Assembly (NCBI RefSeq): GCF_001673315.1
Contig: NZ_LZLQ01000058.1
Coordinates: 1-64,000, forward strand
Length of the DNA stretch: 64,000 nt
Direction: 5' to 3'
From: Mycobacterium asiaticum
GTDB lineage: Bacteria; Actinomycetota; Actinomycetes; Mycobacteriales; Mycobacteriaceae
A program made the translations under genes and the position numbers. Below the pieces are notes generated by a model. The model worked only from the letters and a program-made list of their open reading frames with translations, did no database searches and was not told the origin of the DNA. Shown piece after piece: positions 17,423-25,528 of the stretch (position 1 is its first letter; each line of letters begins with the position of its first letter).

Positions 17423-18630
17423 CATTTTCCATGCAACTCAGCGACGACGTGGTCGAGGTCCGCGACTGGGTACACAAATTCGCCGCCGACGTCATCCGGC
17501 CGGCCGCCGCCGAATGGGACGAGCGCGAGGAAACGCCGTGGCCGGTGATCCAGGAAGCCGCCAAGGTGGGCCTGTACTCCCCCGACTTCTTCGCCCAGCA
17601 AGCCGCCGAGCCCACCGGCCTGGGCATGATTACCGCGTTCGAGGAGATGTTCTGGGGCGACGCGGGCATCGCACTGTCGATCATGGGTACCGGTCTTGCC
17701 GCAGCGGCGTTGGCGGGCAACGGAACCCCCGAGCAGCTGGGCCAGTGGCTACCCGGGATGTTCGGCACCGCCGAGGACCCCAAGCTCGCCGCGTTCTGCT
17801 CGTCGGAGCCGGACGCGGGCTCCGACGTCGGCGGCATCCGTACCCGGGCGCGCTTTGACGAAGCCAGCCGCGAATGGGTGCTCAACGGCACCAAGACCTG
17901 GGCCACCAACGGCGGTATCGCCAACGTGCACATCGTGGTTGCTTCCGTCTACCCCGAACTCGGCAGTCGCGGGCAGGCGAGTTTCGTGATCGGGCCCGAC
18001 ACCAAGGGGTTGGCCCAAGGTCAGAAATTCAAGAAGCACGGGATTCGCGCGTCCCACACCGCCGAAGTGGTGTTGGACAACGTCCGACTGCCCGAGGACG
18101 CGATCCTGGGTGGGCGGGAGAAGTTCGAAGCCCGGGTAGCTCGGGTCAAGTCCGGAGCGTCCACGCGCGGCCAGGCGGCGATGAAGACGTTCGAGCGCAC
18201 CCGCCCAACCGTGGGTGCGATGGCGGTCGGCGTTGCCCGGGCCGCTTATGAATACGCCCTCGACTACGCCTGCCAGCGGGAGCAATTCGGCCGCAAGATC
18301 GGTGAATTCCAGGCCGTCGCGTTCAAGCTGGCGGACATGAAGAGCCGGATCGACTCCGCTCGGTTGCTGGTGTGGCGGGCCGGCTGGATGGCGCGCAACA
18401 ACCAGAACTTCGACAGCGCCGAAGGCTCGATGGCCAAGCTCGTGGCAAGCGAGACCGCGGTCTACGTAACCGACGAGGCCATCCAGATTCTCGGTGGCAA
18501 CGGTTACACGCGTGACTATCCAGTGGAGCGGATGCACCGCGACGCGAAGATTTTCACCATCTTCGAAGGGACCAGCGAGATTCAGCGCCTGGTCATTTCG
18601 CGTGCGCTGACCGGGCTGGCAATCCGCTAG
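17419..18630 (+). CDS. Acyl-CoA dehydrogenase (FadE type)
   Basis: 403 residues, full length. Typical blocks: [15 protein letters not shown] (acyl-CoA/FAD contact), [11 protein letters not shown], the flavin-binding [36 protein letters not shown], and [17 protein letters not shown] at the C-terminus. The Glu of the FEGTSE block is the usual catalytic base. It introduces the alpha,beta double bond in a CoA thioester. Chain length and branching cannot be told. Paired with its own TetR upstream. The 24 bases between its stop and the next gene hold nothing notable. Confidence 0.94.
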   Translation: MTFSMQLSDDVVEVRDWVHKFAADVIRPAAAEWDEREETPWPVIQEAAKVGLYSPDFFAQQAAEPTGLGMITAFEEMFWGDAGIALSIMGTGLAAAALAGNGTPEQLGQWLPGMFGTAEDPKLAAFCSSEPDAGSDVGGIRTRARFDEASREWVLNGTKTWATNGGIANVHIVVASVYPELGSRGQASFVIGPDTKGLAQGQKFKKHGIRASHTAEVVLDNVRLPEDAILGGREKFEARVARVKSGASTRGQAAMKTFERTRPTVGAMAVGVARAAYEYALDYACQREQFGRKIGEFQAVAFKLADMKSRIDSARLLVWRAGWMARNNQNFDSAEGSMAKLVASETAVYVTDEAIQILGGNGYTRDYPVERMHRDAKIFTIFEGTSEIQRLVISRALTGLAIR

Positions 18631-18654
18631 GGGGCAACGCCCTGCCGGGATGAC

Positions 18655-19095
18655 ATGATGGGGCGCATGGCAATTCTGGTGGACGGGGCCCTGACCGGCG
18701 ACAACGAAAACGCGGTGGGGTCAATAGCCGTGATCGAAAGCCTCGGTGTAGCAGGTTCGGCCGTGTCCGCCGGTAGCGTCGCCGTTGCCGGGTCGGCGAC
18801 GACCGCCGGCAGCGTCGCCGTCGCCGGATCTGTCGCGACCGCGGGCAGTGTCGCCGTGGCCGGGTCGGCAGGCACCGCCGGCAGCGTCGGCGTGATCGCC
18901 AGCCTGTTGACGGTGGTCTGCGTTGCCGTGCGGGAATGCGTGGCATGCCTGGGGTGTATCGCGTGTACCCGGTGCGTGGGCTGTATCGCGTGCGTGCGCT
19001 GCACCGACTGCGTTGGGTGCATCGGATGTGTGAACTGCTCGGGTCTACGGAATGCCGTGGGTGCCAGAAACATTCATCTGGACACCGCTGCTTGA
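18655..19095 (+). CDS. Low-complexity repeat protein: four 12-residue AGSVAVAGS repeats, then 12 cysteines in period three
   Basis: 146 residues in two repeated halves. Residues 39-86 (DNA 18769-18912) are four 12-residue units built on AGSVAVAGSATT. Residues 95-128 contain twelve cysteines at exactly every third residue (CVACLGCIACTRCVGC and onward). The motif NAVG occurs near both ends (19-22 and 133-136), which suggests that both halves belong to one continuous fold, such as a beta-solenoid with three-residue faces or turns. The cysteine ladder could bind metal or be disulfide-linked. No signal peptide. The stop overlaps the start of the DUF998 membrane protein (TTGA), so the two are probably co-translated. 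No function is known to me. Confidence 0.72.
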   Translation: MMGRMAILVDGALTGDNENAVGSIAVIESLGVAGSAVSAGSVAVAGSATTAGSVAVAGSVATAGSVAVAGSAGTAGSVGVIASLLTVVCVAVRECVACLGCIACTRCVGCIACVRCTDCVGCIGCVNCSGLRNAVGARNIHLDTAA

Positions 19096-19691
19096 CCGGT
19101 ACAAGAGGCGCAGCCCTTTGGATCGTGGGGGCTGTCGGGTACTTGAGCCTGGAAGCGTTCGCCGCCGCCGGGAACCCCCACTACAGCTACGCCGGCAACT
19201 ACATCAGTGATCTCGGGGCCGTTGGCCCCCGCACGGGTGTCATGCACGCGGCGTTCTTCCTGCACGGGATCTTTTTCCTGCTGGGCGCGGTGTTCGTGGT
19301 GGGTGTCCCCGGCGATCGCCGGGCGCGTTTGTTCCTGGGCCTGGCCGCGGTGAACGCGGCGGGCAACGTGGTGGTCGGAATCGTGCCTGCCGGAGGGGTG
19401 CACGTCATCGGTGCGGCGATGGCGATTGTAGGGGGCAATGCCGCCATTCTGGCCGGCGCCCCACTTGTCGGGTACGGGGACAAGTGCCGGCACACGTGGT
19501 ATGGCCCGGTGTCCAATCTCATTGCGGCCGTGGGGTTGTCGTCGCTACTCATGCTGCTGGTGGATTCGGCGGTAGCGGACATTCAGCTGCTCCCCGACGG
19601 CGTGTGGGAACGCGGCAGCGTTTATTCGATCACCTGCTGGCAATTGCTGACAGCCGTTTGCCTGCTCGCCGACCGCGATGTGGCGCGGTGA
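19092..19691 (+). CDS. DUF998-family integral membrane protein
   Basis: About 199 residues from a TTG at 19092 that overlaps the preceding stop; an upstream ATG inside the cysteine gene is possible but would add an unlikely polar extension. Six hydrophobic segments are visible (ALWIVGAVGYLSLEAFA, HAAFFLHGIFFLLGAVFVV, FLGLAAVNAAGNVVVGIV, HVIGAAMAIVGGNAAILAG, LIAAVGLSSLLMLLV and the last around VYSITCWQLLTAVCLL). NYISDLGAVGP after the first segment is the family mark. Role unknown. Confidence 0.8.
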   Translation: MTGTRGAALWIVGAVGYLSLEAFAAAGNPHYSYAGNYISDLGAVGPRTGVMHAAFFLHGIFFLLGAVFVVGVPGDRRARLFLGLAAVNAAGNVVVGIVPAGGVHVIGAAMAIVGGNAAILAGAPLVGYGDKCRHTWYGPVSNLIAAVGLSSLLMLLVDSAVADIQLLPDGVWERGSVYSITCWQLLTAVCLLADRDVAR

Positions 19692-19732
19692 TCAGTTCCC
19701 CGTGAAGTGCGGTGATCACTTCCCCGTGAAGT
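19685..19732. repeat. 24-base tandem duplication spanning two convergent stop codons
   Basis: Copies at 19685-19708 and 19709-19732 differ at a single base (G versus C within GATCAG/GATCAC). Copy 1 contains the stop of the DUF998 gene (19689-19691) and copy 2 contains the stop of the convergent enoyl-CoA hydratase (19716-19718). The hydratase C-terminus PHFTGK followed by a stop is therefore nearly repeated, untranslated, just downstream as PHFTGN followed by a stop. Confidence 0.92.
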
Positions 19733-20525
19733 GCGGCGCCCTCTTCTCGAGAAACGCGCGCGGTCCCTCCTTGGCGTCGGCAGATGCCATCACGGCCATG
19801 CCGAGTTCGAGTTCCCGCGGGAAGGCTTCGGCCTCCGTCTTTTCCAGATTCTCCACAACTGACGCTTTGATGTTGCGCACGGCGAGCGGGCCGTTCGCCG
19901 CCACCTGCTGGGCAATCTCCCGCGCCTTGGCCAGCGCGCCTCCCGCGGGTGTGACGTGCCCGACCAATCCCACTTCGTAAGCACGTTGACCGGAGATCGG
20001 CGTTCCGGCCAGGAGCATCTCCATCGCGACGGTGTAAGGAATCTGGCGGGGCAACCGGATGGTCGACGCGCTCATCGGAAACAGGCCGCGCTGCACCTCG
20101 CTGATCGCCAACTGCGCATTATCGGCGGCGACCCGGATGTCGAATGCCTGCAGGATCTCCATTCCGCCGGCGTAGCAGTAGCCCTCGACCGCGGCGATGA
20201 TCGGCTTCTGAACGTAATGATCTTTCAGAAACCCCTTGTAGATCAGCGAGAAGTCGTCCTTGACCCGCGCCTCGAACTCGTTCTGCGGGGGCTCGCCGGC
20301 GATCAACGCGCTTACCAGCCGATCCAGATCCGCTCCGGCGGAGAAGTGCCCGGCCGCCCCGGTCATGATCGCAACCCGCAAGTCGGGATCGTCGTCGAGA
20401 AGGTCCCACGCATCGGCGAGCCGGCACAGCACTTCCGGGTTGAATGCGTTTCGCTTTTCCGGGCGGTTGATGGTGATGGTCAGGATGTGTTGGTCGCGCT
20501 CGACCAGGACTGCCGGTTCTGCCAC
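19716..20525 (-). CDS. Enoyl-CoA hydratase/isomerase (crotonase family)
   Basis: 269 residues from the GTG at 20523-20525; the frame is open further upstream, but that part reads as non-coding. Family blocks: LTITINRPEKRNAFN, the oxyanion-hole segment GHFSAGADLD, KPIIAAVEGYCYAGGMEI (second oxyanion glycine), and AISEVQRGLFPMSAS. The Glu of SEVQ sits near one catalytic Glu position, whereas the other position is not clearly a Glu, so hydratase versus isomerase activity is open. It is likely part of fatty acid or sterol breakdown. It diverges from the MFS transporter. Confidence 0.9.
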   Translation of the reverse strand: MAEPAVLVERDQHILTITINRPEKRNAFNPEVLCRLADAWDLLDDDPDLRVAIMTGAAGHFSAGADLDRLVSALIAGEPPQNEFEARVKDDFSLIYKGFLKDHYVQKPIIAAVEGYCYAGGMEILQAFDIRVAADNAQLAISEVQRGLFPMSASTIRLPRQIPYTVAMEMLLAGTPISGQRAYEVGLVGHVTPAGGALAKAREIAQQVAANGPLAVRNIKASVVENLEKTEAEAFPRELELGMAVMASADAKEGPRAFLEKRAPHFTGK

Positions 20526-20617
20526 GTACTGGTGTCTAGCACGAAAGCGTCTCGCCGAGAAAGTGAGGAAGGTCTCGGCGGGGAATAACGCACCGGGCTG
20601 CCGTCGTCTGTTGACCG

Positions 20618-21799
20618 GTGACCACAACGCTGGAAACCCGGGAAGAAGCGACCAGGGCGCTGTTCGCCGGTGTGCTGGCGACCCTGCTGGCAATGGGGTG
20701 GGCCGCCAGCCACTTCACGGCGCTGATGCCGGCAATCAGGGCTGGCGAACACCTCAGCGTGGCCACCCTCGATGCGATATTCGGTATCTACGCAATCGGC
20801 CTGTTGCCTGGTCTGCTCATCGGCGGCCGGGCATCGGACACGTTCGGGCGCGCGCCGATCGCGCTGGTGGGGTCGATGACGGCGCTCGCCGGGACCCTGG
20901 CCATGTTGCCGTCGCAGCACTCCGCCGTCCTGTTGGTGGGACGGCTGGTTGTTGGCCTGGGTGTCGGCCTTGCCGTCAGCGCGTGCACGTCGTGGGCCTC
21001 GGATCTGCACGGTCCCGCCGGTGCCGCCCTGGCCGGCGCGGTGTTGATGGCCGGTTTCGCTGTGGGGCCCTTTGCTTCGGGGGTGATCGCCTCGCTGGGA
21101 GGGTCCGGCGTGCGGTTGTCCTTCGCCGTCGCAGCCGGGTTGGTCGCGGTGGCGATGATCATCGCGCTCAGCATCTCCCGACGGACGACGCATCCGCTCG
21201 CCGGCCCTGCCCGCACCGCGGAACCGTCGGTGGGACAAGGCCTGGGGCAGGCGTTAGGTTGGGCCATGCCGCTGGCCCCGTGGGTGTTCGCTTCGGCATC
21301 CGTAGCGTTCGTGACCATCCCCACCCGGGTGCACACCGCTGTTGCGGCGCCGCTGGCGGCCGGGGTTGCCGCATTGATCACCAACGGCGTCAGTGGTCTG
21401 GTTCAACTCCTGGCCCGGGCGCGCCGGTGGGGTCCGCAAACCGGCACCGTCGGCGCGTTGCTGGCCGCGCTCGGGTATGCCGCGATCGCGGTCGCACCGG
21501 CGAAGATCCCGCTGGGACTTGGCTTTGCGCTGGTGCTGCTGCTCGGTTGTGCGTCCGGCCTGTGCTTGCGCGAGGGCTTGATCGACGTGGAAGCCGCAGC
21601 GCCCCAGCATATTCGAGGAACCCTTACCGGGGTCTTCTATGCCGTGACCTATGTCGGTTTCGGTCTGCCGTTGCTCTTGACCGTGCTCGGACCCTCCCGG
21701 GAATTTGTGCTGACCTTTGCCGCCTTGGCGGGTGTGGCGACGATGGCTGCGGTTAGCCGCGCGGTGCGGCTGCGGCGTAATGCCCACCGCCAGAACTGA
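20618..21799 (+). CDS. Major facilitator superfamily transporter
   Basis: 393 residues with about 12 hydrophobic segments. The loop between helices 2 and 3 (IGGRASDTFGRAPIALVGS) is the MFS motif A (G-x-x-x-D-x-x-G-R). The N-terminal half then shows VLLVGRLVVGLGVGLAVSACTSW, typical of drug/small-molecule exporters, and a Gly/Ala-rich second half. Start is GTG at 20618. The substrate is unknown. It lies divergent from the enoyl-CoA hydratase and convergent with the thioesterase (1 base between stops). Confidence 0.88.
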   Translation: MTTTLETREEATRALFAGVLATLLAMGWAASHFTALMPAIRAGEHLSVATLDAIFGIYAIGLLPGLLIGGRASDTFGRAPIALVGSMTALAGTLAMLPSQHSAVLLVGRLVVGLGVGLAVSACTSWASDLHGPAGAALAGAVLMAGFAVGPFASGVIASLGGSGVRLSFAVAAGLVAVAMIIALSISRRTTHPLAGPARTAEPSVGQGLGQALGWAMPLAPWVFASASVAFVTIPTRVHTAVAAPLAAGVAALITNGVSGLVQLLARARRWGPQTGTVGALLAALGYAAIAVAPAKIPLGLGFALVLLLGCASGLCLREGLIDVEAAAPQHIRGTLTGVFYAVTYVGFGLPLLLTVLGPSREFVLTFAALAGVATMAAVSRAVRLRRNAHRQN

Positions 21800-21800
21800 A

Positions 21801-22655
21801 TCAGCTCGGGCGCGGCGACCGTCCCGTGGTCGGCAGAAATCCGGATTGGGCTATGGCGGCGGATACGGCGTTGCCGATCGGACCGTTGTGGTCGACCAGG
21901 ACCGCTGAGCCAGTCGCAATACCGTCGTCGCTGTAATGGGTGAGGGACGCCAACCCGAGGTGCGGGCCGATGGGCAATCGGCTCAGGGTGAGCGTGTAGT
22001 CGACGTTGATGAACTGCAGACCCTCGGTGCCCCAGTTGGCGATGGAGGCTGTGATGTCACCCGCCATCGCAGCGCGGGTGAAGGCCGTCATCGGCTGGGC
22101 GTCGATCAGCGGCCGGGTTTCCTGCAGCCAGGTGTATTTCGGGCCGAACGTCTGCGCCCAGTCGGGATCTGGATTCTGTAACTCCGCGCCCCACCCGTAG
22201 GTTCGGATGAATAGCGACTCGGCATCCTGCGCGGCCGGCAGCGGCGGCATCTGCACGGGCTGCGACCAGATCCGCCCGCCGGGCTGGGCGCCACGTCGCA
22301 GGAACAACGCGCTCGCCTGTGCCACGGTGTTCCCGTCCTGAATGACAGCGGCCTCGACGAGACGCAGCCGCCGCCGGTCCTGTCGTACGTGGGTGCGGAC
22401 CTCGAGCGGTTTCAGCGCTGTAGGACGGGGCAGGTCTACGGTGAGGCGGGCTGGCTGAAAATGCGGGTCGTCCACCGCGCGCTCCACCGCCCAGCCCAAC
22501 AGACCACCCACGACGTGCCCACTCAGCGACGGCCCCCAACCGCCGCGCGCAATTGTGGTTGGCACGTAGCGGTTTTCCTCGTACCGGAAGTAGGGCGGCG
22601 AGTCCGCCGTGACATCGTCGTCGGAATTGGCGTGCACCCCGTGTTTGTACAGCAC
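21801..22655 (-). CDS. Acyl-CoA thioesterase-like protein (TesB/4HBT_3 type double hotdog)
   Basis: About 284 residues. The arrangement RGGWGPSLSGHVVGGLLGWAVE near the N-terminus and RLTVDLPRPTALKPLEVRT correspond to the first hotdog helix and strand. The second hotdog carries GLQFINVDYTLTLSRLPIGP and LGLASLTHYSDDGIATGSAVLVD. This is the layout of actinobacterial thioesterase family proteins, which hydrolyse acyl-CoA. The start is uncertain: GTG at 22655 gives the longest frame, and a GTG six codons in is possible. A catalytic Asp/Gln/Thr set cannot be confirmed by eye. Confidence 0.78.
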   Translation of the reverse strand: MLYKHGVHANSDDDVTADSPPYFRYEENRYVPTTIARGGWGPSLSGHVVGGLLGWAVERAVDDPHFQPARLTVDLPRPTALKPLEVRTHVRQDRRRLRLVEAAVIQDGNTVAQASALFLRRGAQPGGRIWSQPVQMPPLPAAQDAESLFIRTYGWGAELQNPDPDWAQTFGPKYTWLQETRPLIDAQPMTAFTRAAMAGDITASIANWGTEGLQFINVDYTLTLSRLPIGPHLGLASLTHYSDDGIATGSAVLVDHNGPIGNAVSAAIAQSGFLPTTGRSPRPS

Positions 22656-22718
22656 CGCGGGTTGTCCCGGCGCACAGGGATCCAGCTGCCGAGGGTCCGT
22701 GCAGCGTAACCTTGGCGC

Positions 22719-22850
22719 ATGGGCGGCGCTGATCCAACGAATATGGTGCTGATTGCCTTGGGGGCAATGGTGATCTTCTTCATCGGATTGGTGGGGTATG
22801 CCAAGTTCGCATCCCGTCGCAAATCAGACAACAACGACCAGGACGGCTAG
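22719..22850 (+). CDS. Small single-span membrane protein, 43 residues
   Basis: ATG at 22719 opens a 43-codon frame ending in TAG at 22848-22850. The product is a short N-terminus (MGGADPTN), one strong hydrophobic helix (MVLIALGAMVIFFIGLVGY) and a charged tail (KFASRRKSDNNDQDG) with positive residues next to the membrane, the normal cytoplasm-in pattern. It lies between, and on the opposite strand to, the thioesterase and Nudix genes, in DNA that otherwise has no gene. No strong Shine-Dalgarno is seen, so it could be leaderless. Function unknown. Confidence 0.62.
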   Translation: MGGADPTNMVLIALGAMVIFFIGLVGYAKFASRRKSDNNDQDG

Positions 22851-22858
22851 TACTGGCC

Positions 22859-23578
22859 CTACTTCCAAGCGAACGGCGGTTGTTCGAGTTCGTCTACCGG
22901 GTCGTCCCGGCCTTCCAGACCCAGCCACCGCAACTGCAACAGCACGGCACCCGTCGGTGCGTGAATCAAGTCATGCCCCAATGGAATCTGGACGACCGGG
23001 CGCGGACTCTCCGGGATGCTGATGTAGCGCGGTGAATCGGCACGCTGCAGCTGGTGCAGCCCCACCCGGTAGACGGCCATCACCTCGTCTGGCGCAGGGC
23101 GCGGATCCAGCCGACCGCTGCCCCAGATGACCACCGGCGTAATGACATATCCCGATCTGGTCGGGTAGTCGTCCAGTAATCCCAGAACCGTGGACTCCGG
23201 CAACGCGATGCCCAACTCTTCGTCCAGTTCGCGCAGCGCCGCGTCGACAACACTCTCGCCCGGATCCAGCCGGCCACCGGGCAGGGCCCACTGCGCGGGG
23301 TGTGACGTCATTCGAGTAGCCCTGCGGCACAACAGGAAAGCGGCGCCGCCGGCAACGTCGACCATATGGCCGTCCAAGCCGGCCTCCGGCATCGGGCGTC
23401 CCCCGATCCATTCGTCCACCGGCGCCGGGTCGATGCGGTCTTCCCCGACCTCGGAGTCGACTAATACGACCGCGACAGCCGCACGGCGTTTCGTCGAGTC
23501 GGTCACCGTGCGGCGGTGGTGATCGGCCAATCGCGCGCGGATCTGGTCACGCAGCGCGTCGTCATATGCGATGGTCAC
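22859..23578 (-). CDS. Nudix hydrolase, CoA-pyrophosphatase-like
   Basis: 239 residues. A canonical Nudix box (G-x5-E-x7-R-E-x-x-E-E-x-G) runs from GGRLDPGESVVDAA to LRELDEELGI at about residues 100-123 and holds the Mg-binding glutamates. HPAQWALPGG just before it is typical of the NudL/CoA diphosphatase group. It hydrolyses a nucleoside diphosphate linked to another group, probably CoA or a related dinucleotide. Single gene, opposite in direction to its neighbours on both sides. Confidence 0.87.
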   Translation of the reverse strand: MTIAYDDALRDQIRARLADHHRRTVTDSTKRRAAVAVVLVDSEVGEDRIDPAPVDEWIGGRPMPEAGLDGHMVDVAGGAAFLLCRRATRMTSHPAQWALPGGRLDPGESVVDAALRELDEELGIALPESTVLGLLDDYPTRSGYVITPVVIWGSGRLDPRPAPDEVMAVYRVGLHQLQRADSPRYISIPESPRPVVQIPLGHDLIHAPTGAVLLQLRWLGLEGRDDPVDELEQPPFAWK

Positions 23579-23713
23579 CGCTCGACCATAGGCGGGGCCG
23601 TCCGACGATCCCGGTGGACCTCCGTCGGGTCCACTGCCACTGGCCCAGAGTCAAGGCATCGGTCGTGGCACGTCGAACCCAGGCGTGGGATGGCGATAGT
23701 GACCAAACATACA

Positions 23714-23731
23714 TAGTTAGCGCACTAACTA
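23714..23731. promoter_or_regulatory. Palindromic MarR/OhrR-type operator TAGTTAG-N4-CTAACTA
   Basis: Perfect 7-base arms at 23714-23720 and 23725-23731 around CGCA, located 45 bases upstream of the DUF5313 start. Two genes downstream is a one-cysteine MarR/OhrR-like regulator, the probable ligand for this site. A TAGGCT stretch at 23733-23738 directly behind it could be the -10 box, which would make the site a repressor roadblock. Confidence 0.72.
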
Positions 23732-23775
23732 CTAGGCTACGGTGGTAAGCGATGCCGAGCCTCCAGGGAGCAGAA

Positions 23776-24192
23776 ATGGCCGCCGATCGCCCAAACTTTT
23801 GGCAATACATCGCCTATTCGTATGGGCGCCGCCTGCCCGATTCGATGCACGAATGGGTCGCCAACGACCTTGCCGGCGAGGGCGCCATCCGTCGTCACAT
23901 GATCCGTGTCGGTATACCGCCGCTGTTGGTGCTGGCCCCGTTCTGGTTGTTGCCGGCATCGTTCTATGTGCATTTGGAGATGACGGCACCGATCTACATT
24001 TGGTCGCTATTGGTCGCGATGGCATTGAACAAAGTGTGGCGACGGCACCGTTTGGCCCAGCACGGCCTCGATCCGAACCTGGTCGACGTGATCACGCGCC
24101 AGAAGCAGGCGCACATCCACGAGGATTACGCGCGACGCTTCGGGCCGCGTCCCGAATCGGCCGAGTGGCAGGCGAACAGCAGCCCCTTCTGA
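23776..24192 (+). CDS. DUF5313-family mycobacterial membrane protein
   Basis: 138 residues from ATG 23776, preceded by GGGAG at 6-7 bases; an ATG at 23752 is in frame. Family blocks: RPNFWQYIAYSYGRRLPDSMHEWV, then a double hydrophobic hairpin (GIPPLLVLAPFWLLPASFYVH and APIYIWSLLVAMALN), then KVWRRHRLAQHGLDPNLVD and a soluble His/Arg-rich end. Two membrane helices are predicted with both ends inside. Function unknown. It shares a promoter with the OhrR-like regulator, so expression is probably tied to peroxide or redox signals. Confidence 0.85.
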   Translation: MAADRPNFWQYIAYSYGRRLPDSMHEWVANDLAGEGAIRRHMIRVGIPPLLVLAPFWLLPASFYVHLEMTAPIYIWSLLVAMALNKVWRRHRLAQHGLDPNLVDVITRQKQAHIHEDYARRFGPRPESAEWQANSSPF

Positions 24193-24220
24193 GCACCACC
24201 CCCAGACCTCAGAGGACGCC

Positions 24221-24709
24221 ATGCGAACTGGAATCGCTGCGGAAGTCGACCCACTGTCACTGGAACAGCAGGTGTGTTTCGCGCTGGCCGTCACCAATCG
24301 TGCCGTGCTGGCCGTATACCGGCCGCTGCTGGAGCCGCTCGGCCTGACCCATCCCCAGTATCTGGTGATGCTGGCCCTCTGGGATAATGCGCGATCCGAC
24401 AGAAAAGCCTTGTCGGTCAAGGAGATTGCCGGAATGCTGCAGATCGATTCGGCGACCCTGTCGCCGATGTTGAAACGGCTGCAGGCCCAGGACTTGGTCA
24501 CGCGGACCCGCAGTGTCACCGACGAGCGCACCACCCACATCGAATTGACCGCGCGGGGCCGTAACCTACGCCGTCGAGCGTTGAAGGTTCCGTTGGCTGT
24601 TGTCGAGCGCCTCGGCGTCGACCTCGCCGAACTCGAGCATCTGCGGGAGGTGCTGACCAAGGTCAACACGGCCGCGGTGGCCGCAGGCGCCCTCGACGCA
24701 CAGCAGTGA
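24221..24709 (+). CDS. MarR-family regulator, one-cysteine OhrR-like
   Basis: 162 residues. LEQQVCFALAVTNRAVLAVY places a single Cys at residue 19 exactly where OhrR carries its peroxide-sensing Cys, and Tyr residues in VYRPLLEPLGLTHPQYLV match those that contact it in OhrR. The winged helix follows (LSVKEIAGMLQIDSATLSPM, then LVTRTRSVTDERTTHIELT). It likely represses its own operon through the TAGTTAG-N4-CTAACTA palindrome until the Cys is oxidised by an organic hydroperoxide. No ohr gene is present in the window, which leaves the DUF5313 protein as the only visible target. Confidence 0.88.
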   Translation: MRTGIAAEVDPLSLEQQVCFALAVTNRAVLAVYRPLLEPLGLTHPQYLVMLALWDNARSDRKALSVKEIAGMLQIDSATLSPMLKRLQAQDLVTRTRSVTDERTTHIELTARGRNLRRRALKVPLAVVERLGVDLAELEHLREVLTKVNTAAVAAGALDAQQ

Positions 24710-24772
24710 GTCCGCCTGCCTCGGCAATGGGCCGGTTCGCCGGACTCGATGACCTGCCGCAGCGCTGACGGC

Positions 24773-25528
24773 TCAGGCGTGGCGGAGCACCAACAACTCG
24801 CCCGTCAATATGCCGTCCTCGAGCAACTGCCCTATCCGCCCGCTTTGCCGTTCGGCCAGTTGCCACGCCTCGGTATGGCCGTACCGGTCGGTGAGCGCCT
24901 GCGTCACGGTGTCGACCCGCTCATTCCACGTCTCGGGTATGGCGGGCAGGTCCGCGGTCCTCAGCCACTCCTCGGCCCGCAACGAGGACCTGCGTATCAG
25001 TTCGGCGAGGTTGTCCGGGCTCGGAAAGTGGTTGCCCTCAAGCTGATCGCCCGGTATCTCGTCGTGGGCGACGAAGGCGAGCAGGCCAATGTATCCGCCG
25101 GGCCGCACGGTGCGGCGAAGTTCCTCCATCAATTCATGTTGATCCGGAGTCGTACACAACACTCCCAGCGACCAGGCGGCATCGAACGTGCGGTCAGCTA
25201 GCGGCAATTGGGATCCCGACGCGCACAGCACCGGATAGCCGAACAGTCGTCTTGCGGCGCGACAGGCGCCGGCCTCCGGCTCTAACAGCACTGGACGCAG
25301 TTCGCGTGACTGTGCGGCGTACGCGGCCGGACCGCCGACACCCGCGCCGCAGTCCAAGAACGAACTGCCTGGCTGCAATTGCATGTGCTCGATGAGCCAG
25401 TCCAGCGCGGCTGGACTGCCGCTGCCGCGGCAACCGGCCGGGATGTGATAGTCCGGTCCCAGGTCGGCCGCCACTCGCGCAGTCCATTCCGCCACCGTGT
25501 CGAACTCCGCCTGCATCGCGTCGGTCAT
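24773..25528 (-). CDS. SAM-dependent methyltransferase (class I)
   Basis: 251 residues. The SAM-binding motif is FLDCGAGVGGPAAYAA (D-x-G-x-G-x-G form) at about residues 58-73; acidic motif II is VLLEPEAGA; FDAAWSLGVLCTT is motif III/IV and LRRTVRPGGYIGLLAF the post-motif strand, a ubiquinone/menaquinone-methylase-like layout. The substrate is unknown. The start overlaps the stop of the upstream MTHFR-like gene (ATGA), so methyl-group chemistry may be linked between the two. Confidence 0.88.
   Translation of the reverse strand: MTDAMQAEFDTVAEWTARVAADLGPDYHIPAGCRGSGSPAALDWLIEHMQLQPGSSFLDCGAGVGGPAAYAAQSRELRPVLLEPEAGACRAARRLFGYPVLCASGSQLPLADRTFDAAWSLGVLCTTPDQHELMEELRRTVRPGGYIGLLAFVAHDEIPGDQLEGNHFPSPDNLAELIRRSSLRAEEWLRTADLPAIPETWNERVDTVTQALTDRYGHTEAWQLAERQSGRIGQLLEDGILTGELLVLRHA

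Noticed and set aside
18769-18912. Minisatellite/MIRU element
   Set aside because: The 36-base repeats are in frame and lie inside a gene, encoding regular 12-residue units, so they are a protein repeat and not an intergenic MIRU.
18627-19073. Minus-strand frame with PATATLPA repeats opposite the cysteine-repeat gene
   Set aside because: It mirrors the plus-strand repeats. The plus strand has a start that follows normal spacing, NAVG-bounded modules and a TTGA overlap with the next gene, so I prefer it, though the opposite strand is not fully excluded.
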